A DNA stretch of 25,728 bases from Psychrobacter sp. UBA3483 (GTDB taxonomy: Bacteria; Pseudomonadota; Gammaproteobacteria; Pseudomonadales; Moraxellaceae). How positions within the stretch are numbered: the first letter of the stretch is position 1; each line of letters begins with the position of its first letter. Below, in pieces: positions 14,825 to 23,561 of this stretch. A program made the translations under genes and the position numbers. The stretch is taken from NCBI RefSeq assembly GCF_002377905.1, contig NZ_DFQS01000031.1:1-25728 (forward strand). The letters are read 5' to 3'. Under the pieces are notes generated by a model. It worked only from the letters and a program-made list of their open reading frames with translations, ran no database searches and was not told the DNA's origin.

Positions 14825-15769
14825 ATGAATATTCAAGATCTTAATATTAGTGACATAGTAGACAAAGCCAAAAATACCTTAGGTTTAGAGCCACAAGAAG
14901 CCGAAGATGGCGCTTATACCCCTTCTAAAGCTTCGCTTAAATTGGCAGCGCCTAACAAAACCAACTACGATCATAGCGAGTACGAGACGCCATATACGGG
15001 CAACAAAAAAATCCTGATGGTCTGCACCGAGCAGCAGTACATGACCATGGCAAATGATAACAGGTTTAAGACAGGCAATCATCCGGTTGAGATGATGGTG
15101 CCATTGCTGCATTTTAAAAAAGCAGGGTTTACGGTAGATGTTTTTACCCCAACCGGGGAGTCTGTCAAAGTCGAGCAGTGGGCAATGCCAGAGGACGATG
15201 ACGACGTCAAAAAAATCTACGCGGAATATGAGTCCAAGCTTAACAGTCCAAAAAGTATCGCTGATTTTGTCAAAAATGATATGGCAAATAGCAAGGATTA
15301 CGCAGCAATCTTTATTCCTGGCGGGCATGGGGCAATGCTGGGCTTGCCTGAAGATTATAACCTTGGTGAGTTGCTACGTTGGGGTTATGACAAGGATTTA
15401 TTTACCTTAGCGATTTGTCATGGACCGGCGGCTTTGTTGGCGGCCAATTTAGCGAGTCCTGATAGCGCTGACAATACTAATAGCGCCGATAAAGGTGATA
15501 ACGCCAAACGCGACTTTATTTTTAAAGGTTATAAAATGGTAGCGTTCCCGACAGCTATGGACAAGCAAATGCCAAAAATTGGTTATTTGCCCGGTACGAT
15601 GCCCTGGTACTTTGGCGAAAAATTAGAAGATTTAGGCGTTACGATCATCAATAAACTGGCAACAGGACATACTCATCAAGATAGAAAGCTTATCTCAGGC
15701 GATGGGCCATTAGCCGCTAATGAGTTTGGTAAAATGAGTGCTGAAACTTTGTTAAAAGCGCTGCGCTAA
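14825..15769 (+). CDS. hchA: HchA/Hsp31 family glyoxalase III / protein deglycase (DJ-1/PfpI superfamily)
   Basis: A 314-residue cytosolic enzyme of the Hsp31 type, which detoxifies methylglyoxal without glutathione and has been described as a chaperone and deglycase. The nucleophile elbow is AICHGPAALL with Cys198 and His199. The supporting Glu89 sits in GNHPVEMM, and IPGGHGAM precedes the elbow. The C-terminus GPLAANEFGKMSAETLL is characteristic. E. coli HchA has 283 residues; the extra length is in the N-terminal linker and an Asp/Asn/Ser-rich insertion (about 211-230) just after the elbow. AGGAA lies 7-11 nt before the ATG at 14825. Single gene with an operator-like dyad upstream. Confidence 0.92.
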   Translation: MNIQDLNISDIVDKAKNTLGLEPQEAEDGAYTPSKASLKLAAPNKTNYDHSEYETPYTGNKKILMVCTEQQYMTMANDNRFKTGNHPVEMMVPLLHFKKAGFTVDVFTPTGESVKVEQWAMPEDDDDVKKIYAEYESKLNSPKSIADFVKNDMANSKDYAAIFIPGGHGAMLGLPEDYNLGELLRWGYDKDLFTLAICHGPAALLAANLASPDSADNTNSADKGDNAKRDFIFKGYKMVAFPTAMDKQMPKIGYLPGTMPWYFGEKLEDLGVTIINKLATGHTHQDRKLISGDGPLAANEFGKMSAETLLKALR

Positions 15770-15793
15770 ACCGTTTGGATTCAGTCATAGTAC

Positions 15794-15826
15794 AAAAAAA
15801 CGGACTATTCATAAGTCCGTTTTTTG
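15794..15826. terminator. Bidirectional terminator between hchA and avtA
   Basis: AAAAAACGGACT (15795-15806), a 7-nt loop and AGTCCGTTTTTT (15814-15825). A run of T follows on both strands; it lies between convergent stops at 15769 and 15860. Confidence 0.88.
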
Positions 15827-15859
15827 TTTTTATGATTCAATATTTTTATAATAAAAGAT

Positions 15860-17191
15860 TTAGTCTTTCTGACTGCTAGCCCCATCATAGAGCTCACGCA
15901 CCACCTCACCAATCACCCGAATACCATCAATCAGCGTTTGCTCATCAGCAGCGATACTCATACGTATACACTCATGGGCATGTTTATAATTACTCACATC
16001 GACGCCGGGGAAGAAATACTCACTCGGTACGATAATCGTGCCTTTGTCTTTGAGAATCTCATACAGCTCAGTGGTGCTAATCGGCAAGTCTTTAAACCAT
16101 AACCATAAAAATATCGCGCCCTCCGGCTTATGAATCATCAATGGATAATCACCCAAAGCATCTTTTAAGAGATTGACCGCTAATATCGCTTGCTGTTGAT
16201 AAAAGGGTTTAATCTCATTATCCGCTAACTGCTTGATACGGTCATCGTTCACTAATGGTGTGGCAATCGCTGCCCCAAAACGTGTCGGTGCCAGATTGAC
16301 CACCGCATTCATCGCGCTGACCGCTTCGATTACCTCGCTATCAGCCACTATAACGCCGGTACGCATACCGGGCAGACCAATTTTAGACAGGCTAAAGCAC
16401 AAAATCGTATTATTATCCCAGTTCAAATGCGCGTCAGAGTAGATGATATTCGGGAAGGGCATACCGTAGGCGTTATCGATGATTAGCGGTATCTCATAAC
16501 GTTTGGCAAGCTCGGATAAATGCGCCATTTCCTCATCGGTCAACACATTGCCCGTTGGATTGGTCGGACGTGAACAACAAATCGCACCAATGCGACCTTC
16601 CTTCAACGCTGGCAGGTTCTCTAACGCGTCAAAATCGACGCGATACTTAAAGAAACCTTCTTCGCCATTGTGAGTGACTTCATCGATATGCGGTAATACG
16701 GCGGCGAAATGCTTACCTTCGACATGGACGTCGCTATAGCCGATATATTCAGGGGTTAATGGCAGTAGAATTGATTTGTCGACAGATTCTTTATTTCCAT
16801 TAACGAACGCACCACCAAATAAATTAAACAAGTAGAAAAAAGCATTCTGCGAGCCATTGGTTAAAGCGATATTTTCTGCGCTCAAATTCCAATCATAATG
16901 ACGATTAAAGAAGCCAACCAAGGCATCGATAAAGCCTGCATCGCCCTGCGGATTGGAGTAATTTGCCATGCTAATAATCGCGCTACTATTCGCCTCGCCA
17001 GCATCGTTATCATTACCAAGCGCCTTATAAGTCTCTAAAAACAGCTCATTAACCGCATCAATTTTGGCAGGGTTGCCGCCACCCAGCATGTTGATAGGCT
17101 GATCGCTTTTTAGCGCGTCGCCCAAATCATCCATCAATTGTGAGATGCCAGTTGGCTGGGTAAATTTTTGACCGAACTTTGAGAATTTCAT
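15860..17191 (-). CDS. avtA: Valine--pyruvate aminotransferase
   Basis: A 443-residue fold-type I PLP aminotransferase close to E. coli AvtA (417 residues), which makes valine from 2-ketoisovalerate with alanine as amino donor. Landmarks: FGQKFTQPTGISQLMDDL at the N-terminus, MLGGGNPA, NYSNPQGD, ALTNGSQNAFFYLFNLF (109-125), SRPTNPTGNV, Asp239 and Tyr242 (IIDNAYG), and the PLP-binding Lys270 in SLSKIGLPGMR. HKPEGAIFLWLWFKDLP is an AvtA signature. The start at 17191 has only a weak GGTAG upstream. A possible extended -10 lies 63-71 nt upstream. The enzyme shares the valine pathway with ilvD, 6 kb away, but not an operon. Confidence 0.93.
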   Translation of the reverse strand: MKFSKFGQKFTQPTGISQLMDDLGDALKSDQPINMLGGGNPAKIDAVNELFLETYKALGNDNDAGEANSSAIISMANYSNPQGDAGFIDALVGFFNRHYDWNLSAENIALTNGSQNAFFYLFNLFGGAFVNGNKESVDKSILLPLTPEYIGYSDVHVEGKHFAAVLPHIDEVTHNGEEGFFKYRVDFDALENLPALKEGRIGAICCSRPTNPTGNVLTDEEMAHLSELAKRYEIPLIIDNAYGMPFPNIIYSDAHLNWDNNTILCFSLSKIGLPGMRTGVIVADSEVIEAVSAMNAVVNLAPTRFGAAIATPLVNDDRIKQLADNEIKPFYQQQAILAVNLLKDALGDYPLMIHKPEGAIFLWLWFKDLPISTTELYEILKDKGTIIVPSEYFFPGVDVSNYKHAHECIRMSIAADEQTLIDGIRVIGEVVRELYDGASSQKD

Positions 17192-17253
17192 AAGGCTACC
17201 GTACTTTTTTAAAGGGTTTATGAGAGCTATATCTGAATGCTGGGACGCGCATT

Positions 17254-17262
17254 AGTATAGCA
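17254..17262 (-). promoter_or_regulatory. Putative extended -10 promoter of avtA
   Basis: On the minus strand TGCTATACT, an extended -10, about 65 nt upstream of the avtA start. The -35 is poor. Confidence 0.45.
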
Positions 17263-17322
17263 AATAGTCAGTTTTAAACGAGCTGGAATATGAGAACTGG
17301 CTAAAATTGAACGTATTGACCG

Positions 17323-19935
17323 TTATATCATCGCCCTTACCCGCGCCATAATTCCACGCCCAATCACCAATCTCACATAAATCACGGCAATCGCAAGCAA
17401 TAAGATAATTAATGCCGCACCGCCAATACCTAAACTTGTCCATGGCACACTAAAGCGCAGATTAAACCATTGGGTAATAGCCGCCCAAGCCCCGATATTA
17501 GCGATAATAACCGCAAATAAAGCGGCACTAATGCCAAGTATGCCAAGCTCTAAGATATTGAGCATATAGAGGTCGCGCTTTTGCATACCGAGCAGCCTGA
17601 ATGAGGCGCTGTCTTTCATGCGGTCTTGCGAGGTAGAGAGTAGCGAGCTAATCAAAACCATGATACCCGTCAATAATGCCAGTAAGGTGAAGACATAAAC
17701 CAAACGGCTCATTTGTACCACTAACTCTTGGACTTGCTGCGCGATTGCTGTGCCGTCGATGGTCGTTACCGCAGGAAACTCGCGTACTAACTGACCTTGG
17801 AGCTTTGGAATCTCTTCTGCTGCGACGTGGGCGGTGGCAAATTGGATTTGCGGCGCAGCTGCTAACACTTCAGGCTTAAATAAGAAATAAAAATAGGGAC
17901 TGGGTCCTTTCTCATAGCGCGAGCGGATACTGGTGATTTGCCCGACGATTTCAATCCCTTGGATATTAAAGCGTACCTGATCACCCATGCCGACGTTTAG
18001 CAAGCTGGCAGCCGTATCCAAAATTGATAATGGCGCAACGGTTTGTGCGGAGTCACTATCTACAGTCTTAATAGGGGCATAAAGCTCGTTTTTTACTAGT
18101 GAATCAGTAATAAACTCAGTGTCCATCACTGTATCGGTATAGCTTAAATTAAAAACCCGCATCGGGTCATCAAAGCCGTCCGTAGGTTCGATATCTTGTA
18201 CGGGTACATTATTAGCCGTGACGACGCGGGCACGAATGACAGGATAATAGCTGACAGGCGCAGCAATAATATTATTAATCGCATCATGCTGGTCACTTTG
18301 AATATCGAGTAAAAATAAATTCGGCGCATCTTCAGGATAGGCATTAATAAACTGGGCATTGATACTATGATTGAGCGTGGTAATCAGGGTTAAGACTGCC
18401 ACTGACAGCGATAAGGTGACAAAAAACAATGCGGACTGATTGCCTTTACGGGCAAGGTTATGAATAGCAATACGCTGCATCCAGCTGATATTAGAATGCT
18501 TGGCAAACTTAGTCAGCAGCCATAACCAACCGCGCGCTAATAGCCAAAATATCGCGACAAAAGTAGTTAAGCCTATTAACAGCTGCGCACCTAGTATCAG
18601 AGAATGTACTTCATAAGCAAAAAACGCATAAAGCCCGACCAGCATCAGCCCATACCATAATAACGGCAGACGTCGATACCACGGCATATTTTGCGAGTTT
18701 GTGCTTGTTCCTTGATTGAGTAAAGTCGCAGGCTTGGTGGTACTTAACGTGCTTAAACCACGCTGAGCGATAAGCAAGGTCAGCACTAGCGCGATAATAA
18801 TGGTTTTAATGGCGCTAATTGGGTTAATAGCTAAACCAACATCCGCTGGCAAGATAGCAATCAGATACGGCTGGCCGACTTTAAGTAAGCCAAAACTCAC
18901 GATAACCGCGGCAATACAGGCGATGACAGTGGTGGCAACCAATAGCTGATAGTAGCTGCGTTTTAAGGATTTAAGCGGCTCACCTAATGCCAAGCGAATG
19001 GCATTACTAGACTGCTGCTTGGTCACAAAAGCCGTAATCACGCCGTACATCGCCACTGCTGATAATAACAGTACGGCAATGACGAGTAGCTTTAAAAACA
19101 TTAAAACATTATCAGAGATACGCGAGACAGAGGTATCTGCTGACTTGGCATCAGAGAGCTCAATATCAGGATAATTGCTAAGTATTTGCGTCAGCTTTTC
19201 TCGCTGCACGGCCATTAATTCAGGCGCGCCGGCCAACTCAATACGGTAATTAATGCGGCTACGCTGTCCTAATAAATTGGTCGCCGCAAGCGCATCTTGA
19301 TGCATCAAAACCCGCCCACCAAAACCAAAGGCAGTCAGTGGACGGTCAGGCTCTTTGGTCAGCACATCACTAATAATAAACTCAGCATCACCAATGGTGA
19401 TTTGGTCTCCGACACTGGCGTTTAAGCTGTTCAGTACTTCGGGCGCGACAACGACATTAGCAGCGCTTAATTGCTGCCATAATGGTTGCCCCGAAGCAAG
19501 TTCGGCTTCTCCATATAACGGATAAGCCGGCGAAACCGCTTTGACGCTAGCAAGTAAAGTTTGCTCATCGGTCACTACCATGGCGCTAAACTGATAGTCA
19601 TAAACGATTTGCGTATCAGCGACCGTCTCTACCTGTGCTAATACCTCGCTTGGCCAATCTTGCTTACTGTTTAATATTAAATCGCCGCCAACGAGTGCGC
19701 GCTGATTATCATTGATATAAGTATCAACCGATTGCTGGATAGAATCTAAAGTCAGGTAAGTGGCAAGCGAAAGGACTAATGTGATTAAGAATAAGACGGG
19801 ATAAATCCAGCGCTGCCACCAGCTACGACTTAAAGCTTGCGCGCCCAAGTTTTTTGAAATTAACAGACGGTTAAATAGTTGGCTTATGATGCCACGCGAC
19901 TCATTATCTATGTTATCCATTAATTTTTGATCCAT
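17323..19935 (-). CDS. FtsX-like ABC transporter permease (YbbP type)
   Basis: An 870-residue inner membrane permease, somewhat longer than E. coli YbbP (about 804). The order is an N-terminal helix (about 43-62), a large periplasmic MacB-like core domain (to about 265), a cluster of helices with an FtsX domain (about 270-350) and further helices (about 365-470), a second periplasmic region, and a final FtsX domain with three helices (about 735-860). This tandem-FtsX layout belongs to mechanotransmission ABC systems that act on lipids or lipoproteins rather than transporting through a channel. The start at 19935 overlaps the ATPase gene by 23 nt; an ATG five codons later (19920) overlaps by only 8 and is also possible. 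Last gene of the tesA-ATPase-permease operon. No terminator was seen before avtA. Confidence 0.88.
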   Translation of the reverse strand: MDQKLMDNIDNESRGIISQLFNRLLISKNLGAQALSRSWWQRWIYPVLFLITLVLSLATYLTLDSIQQSVDTYINDNQRALVGGDLILNSKQDWPSEVLAQVETVADTQIVYDYQFSAMVVTDEQTLLASVKAVSPAYPLYGEAELASGQPLWQQLSAANVVVAPEVLNSLNASVGDQITIGDAEFIISDVLTKEPDRPLTAFGFGGRVLMHQDALAATNLLGQRSRINYRIELAGAPELMAVQREKLTQILSNYPDIELSDAKSADTSVSRISDNVLMFLKLLVIAVLLLSAVAMYGVITAFVTKQQSSNAIRLALGEPLKSLKRSYYQLLVATTVIACIAAVIVSFGLLKVGQPYLIAILPADVGLAINPISAIKTIIIALVLTLLIAQRGLSTLSTTKPATLLNQGTSTNSQNMPWYRRLPLLWYGLMLVGLYAFFAYEVHSLILGAQLLIGLTTFVAIFWLLARGWLWLLTKFAKHSNISWMQRIAIHNLARKGNQSALFFVTLSLSVAVLTLITTLNHSINAQFINAYPEDAPNLFLLDIQSDQHDAINNIIAAPVSYYPVIRARVVTANNVPVQDIEPTDGFDDPMRVFNLSYTDTVMDTEFITDSLVKNELYAPIKTVDSDSAQTVAPLSILDTAASLLNVGMGDQVRFNIQGIEIVGQITSIRSRYEKGPSPYFYFLFKPEVLAAAPQIQFATAHVAAEEIPKLQGQLVREFPAVTTIDGTAIAQQVQELVVQMSRLVYVFTLLALLTGIMVLISSLLSTSQDRMKDSASFRLLGMQKRDLYMLNILELGILGISAALFAVIIANIGAWAAITQWFNLRFSVPWTSLGIGGAALIILLLAIAVIYVRLVIGRGIMARVRAMI

Positions 19936-20611
19936 CTATCATACCGTCATGCATGGTAATGACACGATCTGCCATCTCCGCAAGCGCGGAATCATGGGTG
20001 ACGACCACCAATGCAGAGCCAACTTGCTGGCGTAAATCCAATAACAGCTGCATGACTTGCTTGGCATTTTGTTCATCTAAGTTACCAGTTGGTTCATCGG
20101 CAAAGACGATTTTTGGCTGCGACACCAACGCACGGGCAACTGCCGTTCGCTGCTGTTCTCCACCTGATAATTGGTTAGGTAAGCTATCACGCCGATGTCC
20201 TAAATCAACCGCCGCAATCAATTCATTTACCCGTGCTTTATTCGGACGGCGGGCGATATCCAGCGGAAAGGCAATATTCTCGCTGACAGTTAATGTCGGT
20301 AATAGATGAAATGACTGAAAAACAAATCCCATCTCACGTTGACGAATGACCGCCAGCGCATCTTCATCAAGGCTGCTTAACATTTGCCCTGCTAACTCAA
20401 CCGAGCCACTATCAGGATAATCTAACGCTGCCAGTAGTCCGAGCAAAGTCGATTTGCCCGAGCCGGATTTACCCATGATGACCACAAACTCACCCGCATC
20501 GATATGTATGTCGACGTCTTTAATAATGGATAATGATTGGTCACCGACTTGTACGGTTTTATTCAGCTTGGAGGCAGTAAGTAGCGGTTTGTTATTGGCT
20601 GTAGCAGTCAT
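19913..20611 (-). CDS. ABC transporter ATP-binding protein (YbbA/LolD-like)
   Basis: A 232-residue ATPase of the MacB/LolD/YbbA group. Walker A is GKSGSGKST (47-55), the Q-loop Gln99 lies in FVFQSFHLLPTLTV, the signature is LSGGEQQR (148-155), Walker B is IVFADEPTGNLD (168-179) and the switch His is 206. SFHLLPTLT and EPTGNLD are typical of the group that drives FtsX-type permeases. The ATG overlaps the stop of the esterase gene by 4 nt (ATGA), and its own end overlaps the permease by 23 nt, so all three proteins are translationally coupled. It partners the downstream permease. Similarity to LolD is expected, but the context with TesA favours YbbA. Confidence 0.93.
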   Translation of the reverse strand: MTATANNKPLLTASKLNKTVQVGDQSLSIIKDVDIHIDAGEFVVIMGKSGSGKSTLLGLLAALDYPDSGSVELAGQMLSSLDEDALAVIRQREMGFVFQSFHLLPTLTVSENIAFPLDIARRPNKARVNELIAAVDLGHRRDSLPNQLSGGEQQRTAVARALVSQPKIVFADEPTGNLDEQNAKQVMQLLLDLRQQVGSALVVVTHDSALAEMADRVITMHDGMIDGSKING

Positions 20612-21444
20612 TGGGTGGTCTCAGTAGGCGTACTTGTCGATGGCGATGTTAAATTTGCCTCTAATTTTTCAATTTCAGGCTGCAGAATTGGTAAAATATT
20701 ATCGTTAACAATAATAGTATAGCCTTCCTTTGTTGGATGAATGGCATCGGCTTGGTTTAATTTTGCATCACCGCCCACACCGTCTAAAAAGAATGGAATC
20801 AGCGTCACATTCATATCTTTCGCCACCCTTGGATATATCGCAGCAAACGATTCGACATAATCAGAGCCAAGATTGTCATAAATCTGCATGCCACCCAAAA
20901 TGACCTCGCTACCATTATCCTGTAGGCGTTTAATAGCGGTGCGAATATTGGCTTCGACCGTTGTCACATCAATACCGCGGATGGCATCATTGGCACCGAT
21001 GGTCAAAATGGTGATATCAGGTTTGGTTTGCAACACCCAATCTAGACGATTGACAAGCCCGGTACTGGTTTCGCCACTCAAGCCTGAATTGACCACTTTG
21101 ACGTCCTTATAGCCCATCTCTTTTAAGCGTGCTTCTAGCTGCGCGGGATAATTGGCATCATTATCAACGCCAAGCCCTTCAGTTAACGAGTCACCCAGTG
21201 CCAAGATGGTTAAAGGTGCTTGCTGCTCAGTTGACTTGGCTGACTCATTAGATTGCGTAGATTCTTGCTTTTGAGGTTCAACCATTGTCGTATTGACGGC
21301 CGGATTATTATTTTGAGTATTGTCAGCGGTATTGTCAGCCGTATTGACGTCAGGCTGTTGTTGACAACCGCTAATAGCGATTGCGAGGCTCAAGGCGATG
21401 ACTGTGAGCAAACGCTGCGGTGGGTGAGAGGGTAGATTTATCAT
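20608..21444 (-). CDS. tesA: SGNH/GDSL hydrolase, TesA-like esterase/thioesterase, predicted lipoprotein
   Basis: A 278-residue TesA-family hydrolase. A signal segment ends in the lipobox ISGC, with the lipidated Cys27 followed by Gln, so outer-membrane sorting is expected. A linker of about 45 residues follows, rich in Asn, Gln, Thr and Glu and containing ADNT repeats. The SGNH blocks are complete: GDSL with Ser86, the Gly of NSGLSGETS (about 123), Asn152 in GAND, and Asp233 and His236 in DAIHP. E. coli TesA is a soluble periplasmic enzyme without a lipid anchor, so tethering is unusual. The gene leads an operon with an ABC ATPase and permease. AGGA lies 10 nt before the ATG at 21444. Confidence 0.88.
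   Translation of the reverse strand: MINLPSHPPQRLLTVIALSLAIAISGCQQQPDVNTADNTADNTQNNNPAVNTTMVEPQKQESTQSNESAKSTEQQAPLTILALGDSLTEGLGVDNDANYPAQLEARLKEMGYKDVKVVNSGLSGETSTGLVNRLDWVLQTKPDITILTIGANDAIRGIDVTTVEANIRTAIKRLQDNGSEVILGGMQIYDNLGSDYVESFAAIYPRVAKDMNVTLIPFFLDGVGGDAKLNQADAIHPTKEGYTIIVNDNILPILQPEIEKLEANLTSPSTSTPTETTQ
21317..21352. repeat. 12-bp in-frame repeat in the tesA linker
   Basis: GTATTGTCAGCG, GTATTGTCAGCC and a diverged GTATTGACGTCA are adjacent. On the coding strand they give repeats of ADNT in the tether after the lipidated Cys. Confidence 0.8.
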
Positions 21445-21534
21445 GATTCTGCTGTCCTAAATACAATAAAGTCAGTCTAGCAGAATCGAATAAGCGGCAA
21501 TATGGTACAAAAGTTAATTGAGGTTTGAGGTAAA

Positions 21535-22821
21535 TTAAATCTTTTTACCATCGACCATTAGCGGGCGGCTGACCAGCCAAGCAAATCCCACGTTTATAAT
21601 CATCAATACCAGCATAATAAATAAAGGCAAATCCCAGCTGTCCGTTGCTTCGTGCAACCAACCGGTGCCAAGTGGACCAAAAAACGCAATCAGATAACCA
21701 ATGGCTTGCGCCATGCCTGACAGCTCGCTTGATTGATTGGCGGTATAAGTGCGCATCGAAAACAGCATCATACTTAAGGTGAAAATCGCCGAGCAGCCCA
21801 TGCCCATCAGTCCTGACCATAGCCATGCATAATCGGCAGATAGGTAAGTGAGACCTAAGACGCCGAGCACGTTTAGCGTAGCCGCAAAGATGGCGAGCGC
21901 TTGTATAGGGCGCCCGCGGTTGACAAGCCAGGTCAAGCTTAAAATAGCGACAGGTGCCATAAACTGGAAGACAGAGCCCATTTGTCCGGCACTCACTGCT
22001 GACAGCCCTTTACTTAGCCAAATCGACGGTAAGAAACTGGCAACGGTATAAAAAAGTAAGGATTGTAAACCCATAAATACCGCAATTTGCCAAGCAAACG
22101 GCGTACGCCACATAGAGATAGGTGACGGTGCCTTCTCGCCGACCGCAAGTGGGACTATGGGCTGATGATTTGATGAACCCAAACGTAGCCGTAGCACTAC
22201 CCAAATGATTAAAGCAAACAAGCCTAAAATCGACCAACCACCCAGCGCCCATTGCCAGCCAACGTACTCAGATAAGGGCAAGACGACACCTGCGACAATC
22301 CCTGCCGAGACGGTCATGGTAAGGCTAAATAAACCAGTAATCAGCGGAATATGATTCGGTGTGCGCTGCTTAATAACAGGCGCAGCAAGGGTATTGGCAA
22401 ACCCAATTGCCAATGTCAGTAGTAAGGTGCCGCTTAAAAAGCCAATCCAAGTCGGAATAATGCTACGAATAACCATACCTGCGGTTAATAACGCAATCAT
22501 CGCAATCAAGGTATTCTCAAGACCAACACGCTTCCCAATCGCGGGCGAAATAAATGCCCCAAGCGCAAAGGTCAGCATCGGCACCGCACCAAGCCAGCCG
22601 ATTTGGGTTTCGGAGATATCAAGCGCCCCTTGTACCACCGGCGCAATAGAACCAAGCGCCACAATTGGCGCGCGCATATTGGACGCCAATAAAACCATGG
22701 CACATAGCACAAGCCAAAAGATAAAGCGTGAAGAGGGCAGCTTTAGCTTGGTTGGCGTCGCTGACTGCGACTCAGAAGAATGAGAACGCAAATCAGATTG
22801 CAAATTAGGAGAGGTAGACAT
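21535..22821 (-). CDS. MFS transporter, CynX/NimT family
   Basis: A 428-residue major facilitator with about 12 helices starting near residue 32. Loops between helices 2 and 3 (GKRVGLENT) and the NMRAP stretch at the first helix resemble the CynX/NimT (cyanate, 2-nitroimidazole) group, whose substrates are mostly unproven. The N-terminal 30 residues are Ser-rich and polar, presumably cytoplasmic. The start ATG at 22821 has no convincing ribosome site, so the true start is uncertain, but an upstream alternative is not apparent. It ends 90 nt before the tesA operon on the same strand with no terminator between, so read-through is possible. Real substrate unknown. Confidence 0.85.
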   Translation of the reverse strand: MSTSPNLQSDLRSHSSESQSATPTKLKLPSSRFIFWLVLCAMVLLASNMRAPIVALGSIAPVVQGALDISETQIGWLGAVPMLTFALGAFISPAIGKRVGLENTLIAMIALLTAGMVIRSIIPTWIGFLSGTLLLTLAIGFANTLAAPVIKQRTPNHIPLITGLFSLTMTVSAGIVAGVVLPLSEYVGWQWALGGWSILGLFALIIWVVLRLRLGSSNHQPIVPLAVGEKAPSPISMWRTPFAWQIAVFMGLQSLLFYTVASFLPSIWLSKGLSAVSAGQMGSVFQFMAPVAILSLTWLVNRGRPIQALAIFAATLNVLGVLGLTYLSADYAWLWSGLMGMGCSAIFTLSMMLFSMRTYTANQSSELSGMAQAIGYLIAFFGPLGTGWLHEATDSWDLPLFIMLVLMIINVGFAWLVSRPLMVDGKKI

Positions 22822-23194
22822 AGCAGCACGACTATCAAAATAAAAAAAGACACGTTATTTATAAGCACGGAGCAGTAGCACTTATAAAATAACACCAAAG
22901 CACGTCACCAAGACGGCGTTCAAGGCCATATATTAGAATATAGAGTATAAAAACACTTGCAGAAAGCAAGTCATATGAACTTTCTACCCCATTTATCAGG
23001 GTAAACTTAGTATATGAATCGTGAAGTTTTGGCTTTACTTATAACACTTATAATAAAAAGACTTTTATATAAACGCTAAAGCAAAAATAGCGTCAGTCAC
23101 TGTTAACTTGCAAGGTTAATTGCACAGGACTTGACGCTATTATAAGAATAGAGGCTTGGTAAATACTATCAGCGTATGGTAACAAATAGCCGGT
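22822..23194. other. Non-coding region between the MFS gene and nqrM
   Basis: No gene is seen in these 373 bp. They contain a 6-bp dyad ACTTGC-AGAAA-GCAAGT (22955-22971) and the long nested inverted repeat listed next. The rest is AT-rich. The sequence upstream of the MFS gene has no clear promoter pair. Confidence 0.6.
23083..23141 (-). terminator. Nested stem-loop downstream of nqrM, probable terminator
   Basis: AATAGCGTCA (23086-23095) and TGACGCTATT (23132-23141) form a perfect 10-bp stem. Inside it TTAAC (23103-23107) and GTTAA (23115-23119) form a second dyad around TTGCAA. On the minus strand the stem is followed by T residues (five in a row with the stem end), 54 nt after the nqrM stop. 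Confidence 0.6.
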
Positions 23195-23440
23195 TTATAC
23201 CGACTTGCCTAATTGCGCCGCTTTTAACGCAGTCTCTTGCTGCTGCTCGATCTGTGAATCACACTTATTTGGGTCGTTACCACAAAATGAGCAGTATTCA
23301 TCACCCATCAATTTTGCTACGCCGCCGCACGAGCCTCTAAGCGGCTTTTTTTTGACCATATAACCGATGCCCATAAAGATAAAAAACAGCATAAAGACGG
23401 TAAAGGTAACAGCAAGCATGGGAAGCAATTGGTTAAGCAT
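23195..23440 (-). CDS. nqrM: Na+-NQR maturation protein NqrM (DUF539)
   Basis: An 81-residue protein with one N-terminal membrane helix (about 8-28) and a Cys-rich tail: Cys38 in GSCGG, then Cys50, Cys53 and Cys60 in YCSFCGNDPNKC. This is the NqrM pattern. NqrM is needed to insert the iron centre between NqrD and NqrE of the Na+-translocating NADH:quinone oxidoreductase. The start at 23440 is preferred over the upstream ATG at 23476, because GAGAGG lies 8 nt before it and homologues begin at the hydrophobic MLNQLL. It follows apbE by 121 nt on the same strand. The nqr structural genes are not in the window. Confidence 0.92.
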   Translation of the reverse strand: MLNQLLPMLAVTFTVFMLFFIFMGIGYMVKKKPLRGSCGGVAKLMGDEYCSFCGNDPNKCDSQIEQQQETALKAAQLGKSV

Positions 23441-23561
23441 AGAGATAACCTCTCGTTTAAAATATGGAGCAGCCATCTAAGCAATGACTTACTTATAGTA
23501 TAGCAAAAATTCGCCTCGCCCGTTTGTGCTTAGCAGGTTATTACAGTCTAGATGTTTGATA

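Noticed and set aside
14885..15328. 147-codon open frame antisense to hchA
   Set aside because: Complementary shadow of a conserved gene; the translation is Cys/His/Phe-rich with no known domain.
22361..22783. 140-codon open frame antisense to the MFS gene
   Set aside because: Repetitive Ala/Ile translation typical of the opposite strand of a membrane-protein gene, with no ribosome site.
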